A DNA stretch of 64,000 bases from Mytilus galloprovincialis (GCF_965363235.1 NC_134849.1:62763122-62827121), one strand, 5' to 3'. Positions 12,182-25,210 are shown, numbered from the stretch's first letter. The notes: generated from the letters alone by a model not told the origin. Program-made: numbers and translations.

Positions 12182-13060
12182 TAGTTTTTGTCAAAGTCCC
12201 ACCCTCAGTATTCGTTGACAATCTCATCTCCCCCTGGGGCTAGACCATTATATATTTTTTAACAGCTGACAATATTTCGTCTTCTGTAATTTCCTTATCT
12301 ATAATTTCAATAAAACACTGACTTTTTACACTTTTAGCTAAATCCTCATAATCAATATCATCATCTCGAACATCACTTTTATTTAATGACTTAAAATCCT
12401 CATATAATATTGATCAATAGTAATTTGGATATCTTTATCTGACCCCACTCTATCAAATCTTTTCAAGATTTTTCCAAAATTTACCAGAATCTTCTTTTTC
12501 GAAAGTTTACGCATGTCATATTCTAGTGCATGTTGAAAACTCTCAAAACTTCTATTCATTTCGGTAAGCTTTCCCGCACTTTTTCATCTCATCTCAGTTC
12601 TCTTTATTTTTATTAGAACGGTTACAGTAATGGTTTTTCGCTTTATGGAAAACCTTTCTATTATCTCTGCATTGTTTATTAAACCAAAGTTGGTTAGAAG
12701 TACCAGATGGATAGAATCTTCCCTTTGGTTTAAATACACGATAGGTGGTGCTTTTAAAAATATCACATATTTTGTCAACGATTCTTTCAATGGATCACTA
12801 CTGTCCTCTGACAAAAGCAGTGATATCTTGTCTAATTGTGTAACGTCACTAACGAGTGTCTCAATAAAGCGGTTTGTAACACATTGACATCTTGTGAAAG
12901 TAACGCCTGAGTCAGTATCCTAGAAAGCTTTTATACTTAACAGGGTTCATTCCTTCCATGGTGTGTCTTTTACCATACTTATGATGAAATGATTTTTTTT
13001 TACTTTTGAAAGAGTTATAGGACCTCGACCCTCTATTGACTTTGTATGAAGCCATTTGAC
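12182..13060 (-). mobile_element. LINE remnant, distal part (endonuclease-RT linker)
   Basis: On the - strand a frame reads ICDIFKSTTYRVFKPKGRFY, then TSNQLWFNKQCRDNRKVFHK, then RKLSKKKILVNFGKILK: the WFN-containing linker between endonuclease and reverse transcriptase in CR1- or L2-like LINEs. Near 12182-12230 comes the APGGDEIVNEY block that precedes the reverse transcriptase. Several stops and frameshifts are present. The upstream limit near 13060 is uncertain. Confidence 0.68.
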
Positions 13061-14310
13061 TGACAGTTTTCCGGTTGAGAAAGTTGACCATAATGAACAG
13101 TCATTTAAATATTTGTAATTTTTTTACTGAAGTTATTGAACAATGATATTTATATTTGTTTCCGGATAATACATGGAGAACCTCTTTTTGAAATTTATAC
13201 AATTTATGCAAATTTCAATTGCATTGACATCTAAAGACATTTGAAAGTTGATTTTCATCGTTTTCACTCTATTCGCTCTGAAGTTATGGAACTTCTTTGT
13301 TGAAAAAACATTTCTTTTCTGGGTTTCCAGATAATAAATTGAGACGAATTGAGTGAAGTTTTTAACGGATTGATTTTGATCAGAAAAGACAGATTAAAGT
13401 CCATTTGTAAGGTTGTAATGTTTTTTAAACAGTCATGAAAATGCAAATTATTTTGTTTATCCATACTGAGAATATTTCATTAACCTCAGAATTGTATGTT
13501 CAAAGCAGTTGCCAATTATAAAATTTTTAATTAAAACGGGAAACTAAATTTCATTTTTGCAACAGCAATAATACTAGTTACTTAAGTGAAGTAAAGTGTC
13601 CTCTTCCTGAAGAAGGGATTATCTACTTGGACTTAGTAATGATCTCGATATTTAAAGAGAAGAAATTTGGTGTAAATGTATTTTTTCATATTTTGATTAA
13701 ACAGTTGTAGCTTACCAGACTCTAATGTTGTTGTTTTTTTTCATATTTCCATATTTCAACAAAAGAGACCTGTTTGTGTTATAATTACTAATTAGAATAA
13801 AACAAAGAAGATAATTTTTGATTACTAATGACAAAAACTTGTCCACCCAATGGTAAAAAATCCCGCTCTACATGAAAAAGGTGAAACAATTCAAACTGAT
13901 TTATGATAAAAACATCAAACTCCTAAAAGGGTGGTGTTTAACGACATTGACTTCCCATAATAGTCCAGCACGGTCGTGTTTTATTTATGTTTACAATGTT
14001 GTCTTTCTTTATATAGGACCACAAATAAGTAAACATTGAATTTATAAAAATAAGTACACATTGTATTTATAACAGATAATTTCACATTGTATTGATAATA
14101 TAGTTTGTATATTTTTACCATAATTTTAGCTTATAAAAAGCTTTAACAAGCTTAAGTGTTTTCAATGTATGATTTTTATTTTGGTATGTTTATCATGTAG
14201 TATTATTAATATATTAAAATATCCACATTATTTGACAGTTTTGTTCTTTGAATTAGATATCTTTAATGTACCTGTATTTTACTAATAAAACCACAGTTGT
14301 TCGATGATAC
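13061..14310. other. AT-rich intergenic stretch, no gene seen
   Basis: I see no supported exon or RNA gene. The motif TTTCC(A/G)GATAATA occurs twice about 170 bases apart, suggesting an old degenerate repeat. The rest is low-complexity AT-rich sequence. Confidence 0.4.
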
Positions 14311-15399
14311 TTTTTTGTCGAGCCTGCAACTTTTGTTGCAGAAAGCTCGACACAGGGATAGTGATCCGGCGGCGGCAGCGTTAGCTCACTTCTTAAAAGC
14401 TTTATATTTTAGAAGGTGGAAGACCTGGATGCTTCATACTGTGTATATAGATGCTTCATGTTACAAAGTTTTCGTCAGTTACATGTCCAATGTCCTTGAC
14501 CTCATTGTCATGGTTAGTGACCACTTGAAAAAAAAGTTCAATTGTTTTGTAATGTTGAATTCTCTCTTATTATAAGTAATAAGATAACTATATTTGATAT
14601 GTGCGTACCTTGCAAGGTCCTCATGTCTGTCAGACAGTGTTCACTTGACCTCGACCTCATTTCTTGGATCAGTGAACAAGGTTAAGTTTTGGTGGTAAAG
14701 TCCATATCTCAGATACTATAAGCAATAGGGCTAGTATATTCCGTGTATGGAAGGACTGTAAGGTGTACATGTCCAACTGGCAGGTGTCATCTGACCTTGA
14801 CCTCATTTTCATGGTTCAGTGGTTATAGTTAAATTTTTGTGTTTTGGTCTTTTTTTCTCATACTATATGCAATAGGTCTACTATATTTGTTGTATGGAAT
14901 TATTGTAAAGTGTACATGTCTAGTGGGCAGATGTCATGTGACCTTGACCTCATTTTCAAGGTTCAGTGGTCAAAGTTAAATTTTTGAGATTTGGTCTTTT
15001 TATCTAATACTATATCCCATAGGTCAACTATATTTGGTGTATGGAAATATTTTATGATCTTTATGTCAGTCGCACAGGTTTTATTTGACCGTTACCTCAT
15101 TTTCACAGTTCATTGCACAGTGTTAAGTTTTTTTGTTTTGATCTATTTTTGTTAAACTATAAGTAATGTGTCAACTATATTTGTTGTAAAGAAGCATTGT
15201 TAGCTGTACATGTCTGCCTGGCATGGTTCATCTGACCTTGACCTCATTTTCAAGGTTCATTGGTCTTTCTTTAGTTATCTTGGTTAATGTTAAGTTTATG
15301 TGACAGTTGTAATAAAGCTTAGCTTTATACTTAGGACTTTCAACATAATATCAATGATTAGTATAGAAGGCGAGACATTTCAGCGTGTGCACTCTTGTT
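14311..15399 (+). repeat. TGTCGAGCCTGCAAC dispersed repeat (about 1.1 kb)
   Basis: It opens with a hairpin at 14316-14352 (TGTCGAGC, TGCAAC loop, GTTGCA, GCTCGACA). Four internal modules of about 147 bp are marked by TGACCTTGACCTCATTTTC. It ends GCGTGTGCACTCTTGTT. The last 100 bp recurs alone at 27255-27354. I recall it as a frequent bivalve repeat. The 92-residue open frame at 14297-14575 lies inside and is not a gene. Confidence 0.8.
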
Positions 15400-15515
15400 G
15401 TTAAATTGTTTTAGAGAAAGAAGATGAGCTTAATATTTGCACAACTATATTCATTATGAACAAGAGGGCATTACAAAAGTATGTACAAATTCCGAAATTG
15501 AAAATAGATACAAGA

Positions 15516-15705
15516 GAGGGACGAAAGATACCAAAGGGACAGTCAAACTCATAAATCCAAAACAAACTGACAACGCCATGGCTAAAAATGAAAAAGACCA
15601 ACAAACATTGCTTATTTGATAACAAATCCGGTAAATAGTCTAATTCGGTAGGTCACATTCAGGAAAGGGAAGGGGATTGTAGTTACGACGTAAGGAACAT
15701 ATCCG
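15516..15705 (-). mobile_element. Inverted copy of the RT element's 3' untranslated region
   Basis: GGGACGAAAGATACCAAAGG, then CCATGGCTAAAAATGAAAAA, then AAATCCGGTAAATAGTCTAA and GTAGTTACGACGTAAGGAAC are the reverse complement of 2460-2770, with an internal deletion. A second, more diverged stretch of the same region follows at about 15760-15900 and recurs in every spacer of the 45-bp array. Confidence 0.75.
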
Positions 15706-15979
15706 ATATTGGGCGCATTAAACAATTGTGTTCAGAAAATCAAAAAAAAAATAATGAAACATAAAACAACAGTACACATAATTCTATACAGAAAATATAA
15801 GACCGAGAAACAAACAACTCCACCAAAAAATGGGTGATCTCATGAGTTTTAGAAGAGTAAGCAGATTCTGGTCCACTAGGGGCACCTGTCATGATTTTCC
15901 CAAGTAAACATTAGATGATGAGTCGCACACGTTGATGTGAAAAGAAAAGTTTATACAAACGTATTATTTACTTTCCTAA

Positions 15980-18900
15980 GTTATTCTGTTTTAATGAAAC
16001 ACAATGGTATCCCTTGTTCTGTTAATGAAATCGATGGTATCCCTTGTCGTGTTGTTCTGTTAATGAAACAAAGGTTGCAACCAATGAAATCCTTTGAAGT
16101 TCTGTTATTAAAACAAAGGTTGAAGCCAATAGTATCCATTGTCGTTCTGTTATTGAAACAAAGGTTGAAGCCAATGGTATTCATTGTCGTTCTGTTATTG
16201 AAACAAAGGTTGAAGCCAATGGTATCCCTTGTCATTCTGTTATTGAAACAAAGAATAAAACCAATGGTATCCCTTGTCATTCTGTTATTGAAACAAAGGT
16301 TGAAGCCAATGGTATCCCTTGTCATTCTGTTATTGAAACAAAGGTTGAAGCCAATGGTATCCCTTGTCATTCTGTTATTGAAACAAAGGTTGAAGCCAAT
16401 GGTATCCCTTGTCATTCTGTTATTGAAACAAAGGTTGAAGCCAATGGTAGCCCGTGTCGTTCTGTTATTGAAACAAAGGTAGAAACCAATGGTATCCCTT
16501 GTTCTGTTATTGAAACAAAGGTTGACACCAATGGTATTTCTAGTCGTGTTGTTCTGTTAATGAAAGAAATCTTAAAACAAATGGTATCGCTTTCTTGCCT
16601 TTGAACAATGTTTGTGTTGAAATCTGATGTGTAATTAGTGTACGAAATAGAGAAAGCATGGTAAGGAAGATTAAATAGAAAGAAACAACCTTTTCTGGAT
16701 TTTCTCTTTTGTTATATGTGTTACAAGACAGGATGAACTTGAATATTTTCCAATACAAAATGCAGGAAATAACTGCACCGGAAAGACATGTAGAGGGCAG
16801 CATATACAAATTACAACAATTATTATGAACAAGAGGGCATTACAAAAGTATGCACATATTCCGAAATTGAAAATAGTTGCTGAAGATACAAAGGGTGCAT
16901 TAAACAATTGTGTTCTGAAAATCAGAAAAAAATGATGAAACATAAAACAACAGTACACACAATTCTATACAGAAAATATAAGACTGAGAGACAAACAACT
17001 CCACCAAAAAATTGGTGATCTCATAAGTTTTAGAAGAGTAAGAAGGTTCTGGTCCACCAGTGGTACCTGTCATGTTTTCCCCAAGTAAACATTAGATGAT
17101 AAGTCGAACACGTTGATGTGAAAAGTAAAGTTTATAGACACGTATCATGTACTTTCCTTGATTATTCTGTTTAATTGAAACACAATGGTATCCCTTGTTC
17201 TGTAATTGAAACAAAAATTGGTGTGCCTTGTTCTGTTAATGAAACAAAGGTTGAATTTGATGGTATCCCTTGTCGTGTTGTTCTGTTAATGAAACAAAGG
17301 TTGCAACCAATGAAATCCCTTGAAGTTCTGTTATTAAAACAAAGGTTGAAACCAATGGTATCCCTTGTCGCTCTGTTAATGAAACCAATGGTATCCCTTG
17401 TCATTCTGTTATTGAAACCAACGGTATTCATTGTCGTTCTGTTATTGAAACAAAGGTTGAAGCCAATGGTATTCCTAGTCGTGTTGGTCTGTTAATGAAA
17501 GAAATCTTAAAACCAATGGTATCGCTTCCTTGCCTTTGAACGATGTTTGAATTGACACTAGACGTGTAACTTGTGTATGAAATACAGTAAGGAAGATTAA
17601 ATAGAAAGAAACAACCTTTTCTGGATTTTCTCTTTTGTTACAAGTGTTACAAAACAGGATGAACTTGAATATTTTGCAATACAAAATGCAGGAAATAACT
17701 GCACCGGAAAGACATGTAGAGGGCAGCATATACAATTGAACATTCTACAAATAACAAAATTTATTATGAACAAGAGGGCATAACAAAAGTATGCACACAT
17801 TCCGAAATTGAAAATAGTTGCAAAAGATACAAAGGGCGCATTAAACAATTGTGTTCAGAAAATCAGAAAAAAAAATGATGAAACATAAAACAACAGTACA
17901 CACAATTCTATACAGAAAGTATAAGACTGAGAAACAAACAACTCCACAAAAAAATGGGTGATCTCATAAGTTTTAGAAGAGTAAGTAGATTATGGTCCAC
18001 TAGTGGTACCTGTTATGTTTTCCCCCAAGTAAACAATAGATAATAAGTCGCACACGTTGATGTGAAAAGTAAAGTTTATACAAACGTATCATTTACTTTC
18101 CTTGGTTATTCTGTTTAAATGAAACACAATGGTATCCCTTGTCGTTCTGTAATTGAAACAAAAATTGGTGTGCCTTGTTCTGTTAATGAAACTAAGGTTG
18201 AAATCGATGGTATCCCATGTCGTGTTGTTCTGTTAATGAAACAAAGGTTGCAACCGATGAAATCCCCTGAAGTTCTGTTATTGAAACAAAGGTTGAAGCC
18301 AATGGTATCCCTTGTCATTCTGTTATTGAAACAAAGGTTGAAGCCAATGGTATTCATTGTCGTTCTGTTATTGAAACAAAGGTTGAAGCCAATGGTATCA
18401 CTTGTCGTTCTGTTAATGAAACAAAGGTTGAAGCCAATGGTATCCCTTGTCATTCTGTTATTAAAACAAAGGTTGAAGCCAATGGTATCACTTGTCGTTC
18501 TGTTATTGAAACAAAGGTTGACGCCAATGGTATCCCTTGTTGTTCTGTTATTGAAACAAAGATTGAAGCCAATGGAATCCCTTGTCATTCTATTATTGAA
18601 ACAAAGGTTGAAGCCAATGGTATCCCTTGTCATCCTGTTCATGAAACCAAGGTTGAAGCCAATGGAATCCCTTGTCATTCTGTTATTGAAACAAAGGTTG
18701 AAGCCAATGGTATTCATTGTCGTTCTGTTATTGAAACAAAGGTTGAAACCAATGGTATTCATTGTCGTTCTGTTATTGAAACAAAGGTTGAAACCAATTT
18801 ATTATGAACAAGAGGGCATAACAAAAGTATGCACACATTCGAAATTGAAAATAGTTGCAAAAGATACAAAGGGCGTTTTAAACAACTGTGTTCAGAAAAT

Positions 18901-21900
18901 CGGAAAAAAAAATGATGAAACATAAAACAACAGTACACATAACTCTATACAAAAAGTATAAGACTGAGAAACAAACAACTCCACCAAAAAATGGGTGATC
19001 TCATAAGTTTTAGAAGAGTAAGCAGACTCTGGTCCACTAGTGGTACCTGTCATGTTTTCCCCCAAGTAAACATTAGATAATAAGTCGAACGCGTTGATGT
19101 GAAAAGAAAAGTTTATACAAACGTATTATTTACTCTCCTTGGTTATTCTGTTTAAATGAAACACAATGGTATGCCTTGTCGTTCTGTTATTGAAACAAAG
19201 GTTGGTGTCCCTTGTTCTGTTAATGAAAAAAGGTTGAAATCGATGGTATCCCTTGTCGTGTTGTTCTGTTAATGAAAGAAAGGTTGTAACCAATAGAAGC
19301 TCTTGTAGTTCTGTTAATGAAACAAAGGTTGAAACCAATGGTATCCCTTGTCATTCTGTTATTGAAACCAAGGTTGAAGCCAATAGTATCCCTTGTCATT
19401 CTGTTCATGAAACCAAGCTTGAAACCAATGGTATTCATTGTCGTTCTGTTATTGAAACAAAGGTTGAAACCAATGGTATTCCTAGTCGTGTTGTTCTGTT
19501 AATGAAAGAAATCTTAAAACCAATGGTATAGCTTCCTTGCCTTTGAACAATGTTTGAATTGACACTAGACTTGTAACTTGTGTATGAAATACAGTAAGGA
19601 AGATTAAATAGAAAGAAACAACCTTTTCTGGATTTTTTCTTTTGTTACATGTGTTACAAAACAGGATGAACTTGAATATTTTGCAATACAAAATGCAGGA
19701 AATAACTGCACCGGAAAGACATGTAGAGGGCAGCATATACAATTGAACATTCTACAAATAACAAAATTTATTATGAACAAGAGGGCATAACAAAAGTATG
19801 CACACATTCCGAAATTGAAAATAGTTGCAAAAGATACAAAGGGCGCATTAAACAATTGTGTTCAGAAAATCAGAAAAAAAAATGATGAAACATAAAACAA
19901 CAGTACACACAATTCTATACAGAAAGTATAAGACTGAGAAACAAACAACTCCACAAAAAAATGGGTGATCTCATAAGTTTTAGAAGAGTAAGTAGATTAT
20001 GGTCCACTAGTGGTACCTGTTATGTTTTCCCCCAAGTAAACAATAGATAATAAGTCGCACACGTTGATGTGAAAAGTAAAGTTTATACAAACGTATCATT
20101 TACTTTCCTTGGTTATTCTGTTTAAATGAAACACAATGGTATCCCTTGTCGTTCTGTAATTGAAACAAAAATTGGTGTGCCTTGTTCTGTTAATGAAACT
20201 AAGGTTGAAATCGATGGTATCCCATGTCGTGTTGTTCTGTTAATGAAACAAAGGTTGCAACCGATGAAATCCCCTGAAGTTCTGTTATTGAAACAAAGGT
20301 TGAAGCCAATGGTATCCCTTGTCATTCTGTTATTGAAACAAAGGTTGAAGCCAATGGTATTCATTGTCGTTCTGTTATTGAAACAAAGGTTGAAGCCAAT
20401 GGTATCACTTGTCGTTCTGTTAATGAAACAAAGGTTGAAGCCAATGGTATCCCTTGTCATTCTGTTATTAAAACAAAGGTTGAAGCCAATGGTATCACTT
20501 GTCGTTCTGTTATTGAAACAAAGGTTGACGCCAATGGTATCCCTTGTTGTTCTGTTATTGAAACAAAGATTGAAGCCAATGGAATCCCTTGTCATTCTAT
20601 TATTGAAACAAAGGTTGAAGCCAATGGTATCCCTTGTCATCCTGTTCATGAAACCAAGGTTGAAGCCAATGGAATCCCTTGTCATTCTGTTATTGAAACA
20701 AAGGTTGAAGCCAATGGTATTCATTGTCGTTCTGTTATTGAAACAAAGGTTGAAACCAATGGTATTCATTGTCGTTCTGTTATTGAAACAAAGGTTGAAA
20801 CCAATTTATTATGAACAAGAGGGCATAACAAAAGTATGCACACATTCGAAATTGAAAATAGTTGCAAAAGATACAAAGGGCGTTTTAAACAACTGTGTTC
20901 AGAAAATCAGAAAAAAAATGATGAAACATAAAACAACAGTACACATAACTCTATACAAAAAGTATAAGACTGAGAAACAAACAACTCCACCAAAAAATGG
21001 GTGATCTCATAAGTTTTAGAAGAGTAAGCAGACTCTGGTCCACTAGTGGTACCTGTCATGTTTTCCCCCGAGTAAACATTAGATAATAAGTCGAACGCGT
21101 TGATGTGAAAAGAAAAGTTTATACAAACGTATTATTTACTCTCCTTGGTTATTCTGTTTAAATGAAACACAATGGTATGCCTTGTCGTTCTGTTATTGAA
21201 ACAAAGGTTGGTGTCCCTTGTTCTGTTAATGAAAAAAGGTTGAAATCGATGGTATCCCTTGTCGTGTTGTTCTGTTAATGAAAGAAAGGTTGTAACCAAT
21301 AGAAGCTCTTGTAGTTCTGTTAATGAAACAAAGGTTGAAACCAATGGTATCCCTTGTCATTCTGTTATTGAAACCAAGGTTGAAGCCAATAGTATCCCTT
21401 GTCATTCTGTTCATGAAACCAAGCTTGAAACCAATGGTATTCATTGTCGTTCTGTTATTGAAACAAAGGTTGAAACCAATGGTATTCCTAGTCGTGTTGT
21501 TCTGTTAATGAAAGAAATCTTAAAACCAATGGTATAGCTTCCTTGCCTTTGAACAATGTTTGAATTGACACTAGACTTGTAACTTGTGTATGAAATACAG
21601 TAAGGAAGATTAAATAGAAAGAAACAACCTTTTCTGGATTTTTTCTTTTGTTACATGTGTAACAAGACAGAATGAACTTAAATATTTTGCAATACAAAAT
21701 GCAGGAATTAACTGCACCAGAAAGACATGAAGAGGGCAGCATATGCAATTGAACATTCTACAAATAACAAAATTGATTATGAACAAGAGGGCATTACAAA
21801 AGTATGCACACATTCCGAAATTGAAAATAGATACAAAGCGCGCATTAAACAATTGTGTTCAGAAAGTCAGGAAAAAAATTATGAAACATAAAACAACAGT

Positions 21901-22120
21901 ACACACAATTCTATACAGAAAATATAAGACTGAGAAACAAACAACTCCATCAAAATATTGGTGATCTCATAAGTTTTAGAAGAGTAAGCAGATTCTGGTC
22001 CACTTGTGGTACCTGTCATGTTTTCCCCCAAGTAAACATTAGATTGAAACCAATGGTATTCCTAGTCGCGTTGTTCTGTTAATGGAAGAAATCTTAAAAC
22101 CAATGGTATAGCTTCCTTGC
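15980..22120. repeat. 45-bp minisatellite in blocks with higher-order structure
   Basis: The unit is GGTATCCCTTGTCATTCTGT, then TATTGAAACAAAGGTTGAAGCCAAT. It forms blocks at about 15995-16580, 17165-17525, 18115-18800, 19150-19535, 20122-20807 and 21156-21543, with a relic at 22040-22115. Blocks are separated by spacers of about 350-600 bp that themselves repeat (ATTATGAACAAGAGGGCAT...). Because 45 is a multiple of three, long frames stay open on both strands (15-residue repeats such as NGIPCHSVIETKVEA and, inverted, MTRDTIGFNLCFNNR). These are not genes: frames change between blocks and no splice or start context is conserved. Confidence 0.92.
17660..21660. repeat. Recent tandem duplication of a 2.0-kb higher-order unit
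   Basis: Sequence from about 17660 to 19660 is repeated at about 19667-21660 with an offset of 2,006-2,007 bp and very few differences, for example a one-base change and a one-base loss in the A-run near 18905 versus 20910. Both copies contain one long block, a short spacer, one short block and a long spacer. Confidence 0.9.
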
Positions 22121-22619
22121 CTTTGAACGATGTTTGTATTGACACTAGACGTGTAATTTGTGTATAAAATACAGTTAGGAAGATTAATAGAAAGAAACAA
22201 CCTTTTCTGGATTTTCTGTTTTGTTACATGTGTTACAAGACAGGATGAACTTGAATATTTTGCCATACAAAATGCAGGAAATAACTGCACCAGAAAGACA
22301 AGTAGAGGGCAGCATATACTATTGAACATTCTACAAATAACAAAACTCTCATGGGTTTTACAAAATAATGAATATTGGAACAACGATGACAGAATACAAA
22401 AAATGAGGTTCTAAGAAATAGTTAATCGAGTATAATAGGCATACAGAAACAGAACAAGTATTCTGCTAGTATTGCATTGCAATACATAGTCCTGTACTGG
22501 ATAAAAATTCCTTGTATTGGAACTAACTTATTACTTGATCAATAACTTCATATCATGGTATAAATTATACAACATGTTTAATATAAATATGGATTCAATA
22601 TATTCAAGTACGAAGAAAA

Positions 22620-22720
22620 AACGTGGAAAACTGATTTGCCAGACTCACGGATGGATAGACAGACGGAGAGAGTGCAAACCTAAAGTACCATTCGACCTCG
22701 TCGGTAGGGGACACTTGAAA
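22620..22720 (+). repeat. Fragment of a bivalve repeat (GGAGAGAGTGCAAACCTAAAG)
   Basis: ACGGATGGATAGACAGACGG, then GAGTGCAAACCTAAAGTACC and CTCGTCGGTAGGGGAC match a repeat I recall from bivalve genomes. It lies within the 138-residue open frame at 22517-22933, which is therefore not a gene. Confidence 0.6.
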
Positions 22721-22841
22721 AATGACCTACAAACTACAGAATGCGGAAATATATCTTGCTTTACAAGCGATATATATGTCAATCAACGAGGTTTGTCTAT
22801 CGCAAGTAAAAACATATTAGGTTGTTATAATAAAGAAGTGG

Positions 22842-23085
22842 TATTATTGCCAATGAGACAACTCTTCACAGGAGACATAATAACACAGAAAGTAAATACT
22901 TTAGGTCACTGTACGACCTTCAACAATGAATAAAGTCCATACCGCATAGTCACCTTTAAAAGGCCCGAAATGTTTAATGCTGAACACTTCAATCTAAAAA
23001 AAAAAATAACGGCCTGATTCATGTACAAAAAATGAACGAAAAATAAATATGTAACACATCAAGAAACGACAAACACTGATTACAG
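22842..23085 (+). repeat. ATGATTGCCAATGAGACAAC dispersed repeat, copy 1
   Basis: Contains TATTGCCAATGAGACAACTC, CTTCAACAATGAATAAAGTC and ATACCGCATAGTCA, then CAAATATGTAACACATCAAG-like sequence. Other copies: 33541, 34502 (-), 40811, 47252, 52492 (-), 57062 (-) and 62171 (-). Eight copies in one window make this the most frequent dispersed family here. Confidence 0.8.
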
Positions 23086-23423
23086 TTGCTTTGTTTACCA
23101 AAATAAGATCGTATGTAGGGTTTTATAATACGTTTTGACTGCAAAGGGTTGATGTTGTATTGATATATACGCGACAAACTTAATTATCAATCAGTGGTTA
23201 CGTACTTATCCAATAGAATTATGATTCAAACGCACTTAGTGCCGCTACTTTTTGTACATTTACTAGTATTAGTCGGTAAATAAAGAAGTAATGAAATCAA
23301 GCTTGGTTTGTTAATTATGATTCGGAACACCTCATAACCTTATATGGTTAAATAGCAAGTATAAATGTAGTAATATTAAATCACATTTACAAGTAATAAC
23401 ACCAAGGTGTATCAGATCAGAAA

Positions 23424-23802
23424 TGTATACATGGTATAGACAAAACATGATTTAAACTACATGTAAACATTGAGTGTTATCAATGGAAATTAATTATGTT
23501 TAGTTTATGTGTGAGTTACACTAACACAACACCGAGTTTAGGTCAATGTGAACACGACCTAAATAGTGCAAACTTTTTATGAAAAATCAAACACGGTTGA
23601 CCATTATGATTAAGACATCTGTCAACTGAAAATCCAAAATGACCTCGTCCTCATGAGATACTAAGGCCGTGTTCACATTGACCTAAACTCGGTGTTGTGT
23701 AAGTGTAACTCACACGTAAACTAAACAAAATTACGTTCCCATTGATAACCCTCAATGTTTACATGTAGTTTAAATCATGTTTTGTCTATACCATGTATAC
23801 AG
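23424..23802. mobile_element. Foldback MITE, 379 bp, with candidate TSD
   Basis: The left arm (GTATACATGGTATAGACAAA, then CATGATTTAAACTACATGTA, CACCGAGTTTAGGTCAATGT) is repeated inverted as the right arm ending at about 23800. The arms are about 140 bp and closely similar, around a loop of about 90 bp. The element is bounded by TCAGAAA at 23417-23423 and 23803-23809. No coding sequence. Superfamily not assigned. Confidence 0.85.
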
Positions 23803-23809
23803 TCAGAAA

Positions 23810-25210
23810 GTCAGAAACCCGGTCGAAATAGAACAAAAGAATCGAAGCTCTTTGTTAGAGAAGGCGATTAATGCTTACTGTAATGTTTACTATAAAAAAA
23901 AAGTTAATAGAAACACACAAAATTACAATTTTCTTCTCAATTACGAAGTGTTTTATTTTAAAAACACCACTTGTATAAGTTTTCAATTTATTTAGTACAA
24001 AGTTAAGCAGAACAATTAGATATCAAGTCGACGACATGAGTATTTTTCAAGTTGGATGTAGAAAATGCATAACCTCCGATTTTTTTTAAAATTTACTACG
24101 GACGGAAAACATGTCAATCGTGTCTGTCCTTCCATTATGTGACTCGAGAAAAAAATCCAAAAAATGGGTAGTGTATCAAAAGAAAAATCGAGTGCACCTT
24201 TTTATGTTAGGGCGTGTTTGTGTTGAATATTTTGTCTTGATATCGTACAAAGCAAAAATATTTCATACATCTTCTCGCTTCAGATTCTATCATTTTTATA
24301 TATCAAAGCAACAAGTTGATTTTATTACATAAAAAAAATCACAGTACTAAAAGATGAAATATATGGGTCAAGTGAAATACCTATCTAATGAATCACAAAT
24401 ACAGATCTAGAGTAGGTGTGTTCGAAAAGCTATTTTTTTTAATTAAAGTACTTGACGACAGTCTTTCAAGTTGGATGATGAAAATGCATATCTTTGAAAA
24501 ATTATAATTTTTTGTGTGTGAAAACTAGCGTTTATAGTCTTCAACCACTAAAAACATCTAGTCTGCCCTTTCACGAAATATCTAATTAGATTTTTTTTAA
24601 ATGTTTATGAATTATGAAAATTCCACCTGACAACAGATAGTTTTAAGTTAAATCAATGCAGACAAGATCATTAACTGATGCTCATTAGCTAGTTGATACA
24701 TTTGTCTTTTAAAATACAACTGACTTATAAAGATCATAATGGTGCAATGTGGATAAATTTATCGGTTTCCGAGAGCAAAATTTGTAGCGCGTCATCCCTA
24801 CAATGGCTTCCATTTCTACGATTGTGAAAATGAACTGGTGTAATGGGGAGATAAGTTTGACGAAGTAGAATCCTGACTGTATATGCAGTCGATAACCGAT
24901 GTAGGCCTTGTGTAGGTTAAGTGTACACACAACTAGGCATTCAGAACTTTAATTTTCCTATGTGTATTTAAAAAAGAAACGATTTTTATATAAAATTGAT
25001 ACTTAAAACAATTATTAATAAGTTCTTTACAGAAATATTTGTCTAAACTTGATATATTTATTGGTTATAAAAACACTTTACGTAGCCTTATTAAACCCTT
25101 TATCAAGACGCGTCTATCATCATTGCCAAACATATAATTTATTTGAAAAGGTCTTCCCGAATCGACTGGACGTACACATTGACAGAAGTATTTGTCACTG
25201 GTCTTTACTT
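23810..25210. other. AT-rich stretch without a supported gene
   Basis: The phrase TTTCAAGTTGGATG(A)TGAAAATGCAT occurs near 24045 and again near 24465, so a degenerate dispersed repeat spanning about 420 bp may be duplicated here. I see no exons, RNA genes or promoters. Confidence 0.4.

Noticed and set aside
14297..14575. 92-residue frame
   Set aside because: Entirely within the TGTCGAGCC dispersed repeat.
18115..21004. Long open frames of 215-292 residues on both strands
   Set aside because: They consist of translations of the 45-bp minisatellite, open in several frames because 45 is a multiple of three; no start context, splice support or non-repeat domain.
22517..22933. 138-residue + strand frame
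   Set aside because: Crosses two recognisable dispersed repeats (GAGTGCAAACCTAAAG and ATTGCCAATGAGACAAC families).
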